Source: Eubacteriales bacterium (GTDB taxonomy: Bacteria; Bacillota; Clostridia; Lachnospirales; Lachnospiraceae). Taken from it: a DNA stretch of 51,807 nucleotides. The translations under genes and the position numbers were made by a program. Shown here piece by piece: positions 51,736 to 51,807 of this stretch (the first letter of the stretch is position 1; each line of letters starts with the position of its first letter). Where the stretch lies: positions 1-51,807 of the forward strand of contig JAUNOK010000020.1 of the NCBI GenBank assembly GCA_030537195.1, written 5' to 3'. The notes beneath the pieces were generated by a model. It saw only the letters and a program-made list of their open reading frames with translations, was not told where the DNA came from and did not search any database.

Positions 51736-51807
51736 TTATTTCTTACCAGTCTTACCAACTTTACGTCTGATAACTTCATCAGCATACTTGATACCCTTGC
51801 CCTTATA
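51736..51807 (-). CDS. rplF: 50S ribosomal protein L6, C-terminal end (cut by window edge)
   Basis: Last 23 codons plus stop: [18 protein letters not shown] and then TGKK. This is the universal L6 C-terminus and fits the gene order rplF-rplR-rpsE. The rest lies beyond the window. Confidence 0.93.
   Translation of the reverse strand, partial: YKGKGIKYADEVIRRKVGKTGKK

Overview
The window looks like chromosomal DNA of a low-G+C gut anaerobe of the Lachnospiraceae, most like Lachnospira ([Eubacterium] eligens-type). The reasons are A+T-rich intergenic DNA, strong AGGAGG ribosome binding sites, a Firmicutes-style ribosomal protein operon with an L14e-like KOW gene before infA, an ECF transporter module next to truA/rplM/rpsI, and surface proteins ending in V(K/N)TGD plus a membrane anchor. 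The genus is an inference from these traits and from the pectin-type genes. No tRNA, rRNA, CRISPR array, transposase or prophage gene was seen.

Layout. 0.2-3.7 kb: an SDR reductase, a convergent CDF metal exporter and a class C beta-lactamase-fold serine hydrolase. 3.8-8.3 kb: a six-gene minus-strand ABC operon (lipoprotein, three membrane subunits, an anchored extracytoplasmic protein, ATPase). 8.4-16.2 kb: housekeeping and membrane genes (zinc-ribbon membrane protein, aroA, citrate synthase, YcxB-like protein, SDR, tRNA-dihydrouridine synthase, M18 aminopeptidase). 16.2-22.0 kb: a surface protein, a histidine phosphatase, a CbxX-type AAA+ ATPase and an anion permease, interrupted by two nearly identical G+C-rich elements of about 590 bp. 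22.1-27.5 kb: sstT, small membrane proteins, and a Ser/Thr kinase divergent from a helix-turn-helix gene coupled to an amidohydrolase.

27.7-32.3 kb holds a truncated reading frame and then a flavin-linked surface redox cluster: ApbE, a ferric-reductase-like membrane protein with a C-terminal FMN-binding domain, and a wall-type surface protein that resembles the Treponema pallidum Tp47 penicillin-binding lipoprotein. Both promoters of this cluster carry a TTAGTT-type site at the expected transcription start. 32.4-38.4 kb is a carbohydrate locus: a large secreted beta-helix protein, a divergent AraC regulator and a cytosolic beta-propeller protein resembling rhamnogalacturonan lyases. A HAD phosphatase follows.

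39.4-51.8 kb is the minus-strand ribosomal block. Read in its direction it is rplF (partial), rplR, rpsE, rpmD, rplO, secY, adk, KOW gene, infA, rpmJ, rpsM, rpsK, rpsD, rpoA, rplQ, terminator, ecfA1, ecfA2, ecfT, truA, then rplM and rpsI from their own consensus promoter. map is absent from its usual place, L17 carries a large insertion, and an internal promoter with a folded leader precedes rpsM.

The strongest candidates for undescribed biology are the paired G+C-rich elements, which have internal inverted modules and run into the stop codons of two unrelated genes, and the Tp47-like/flavinylated reductase/ApbE cluster.
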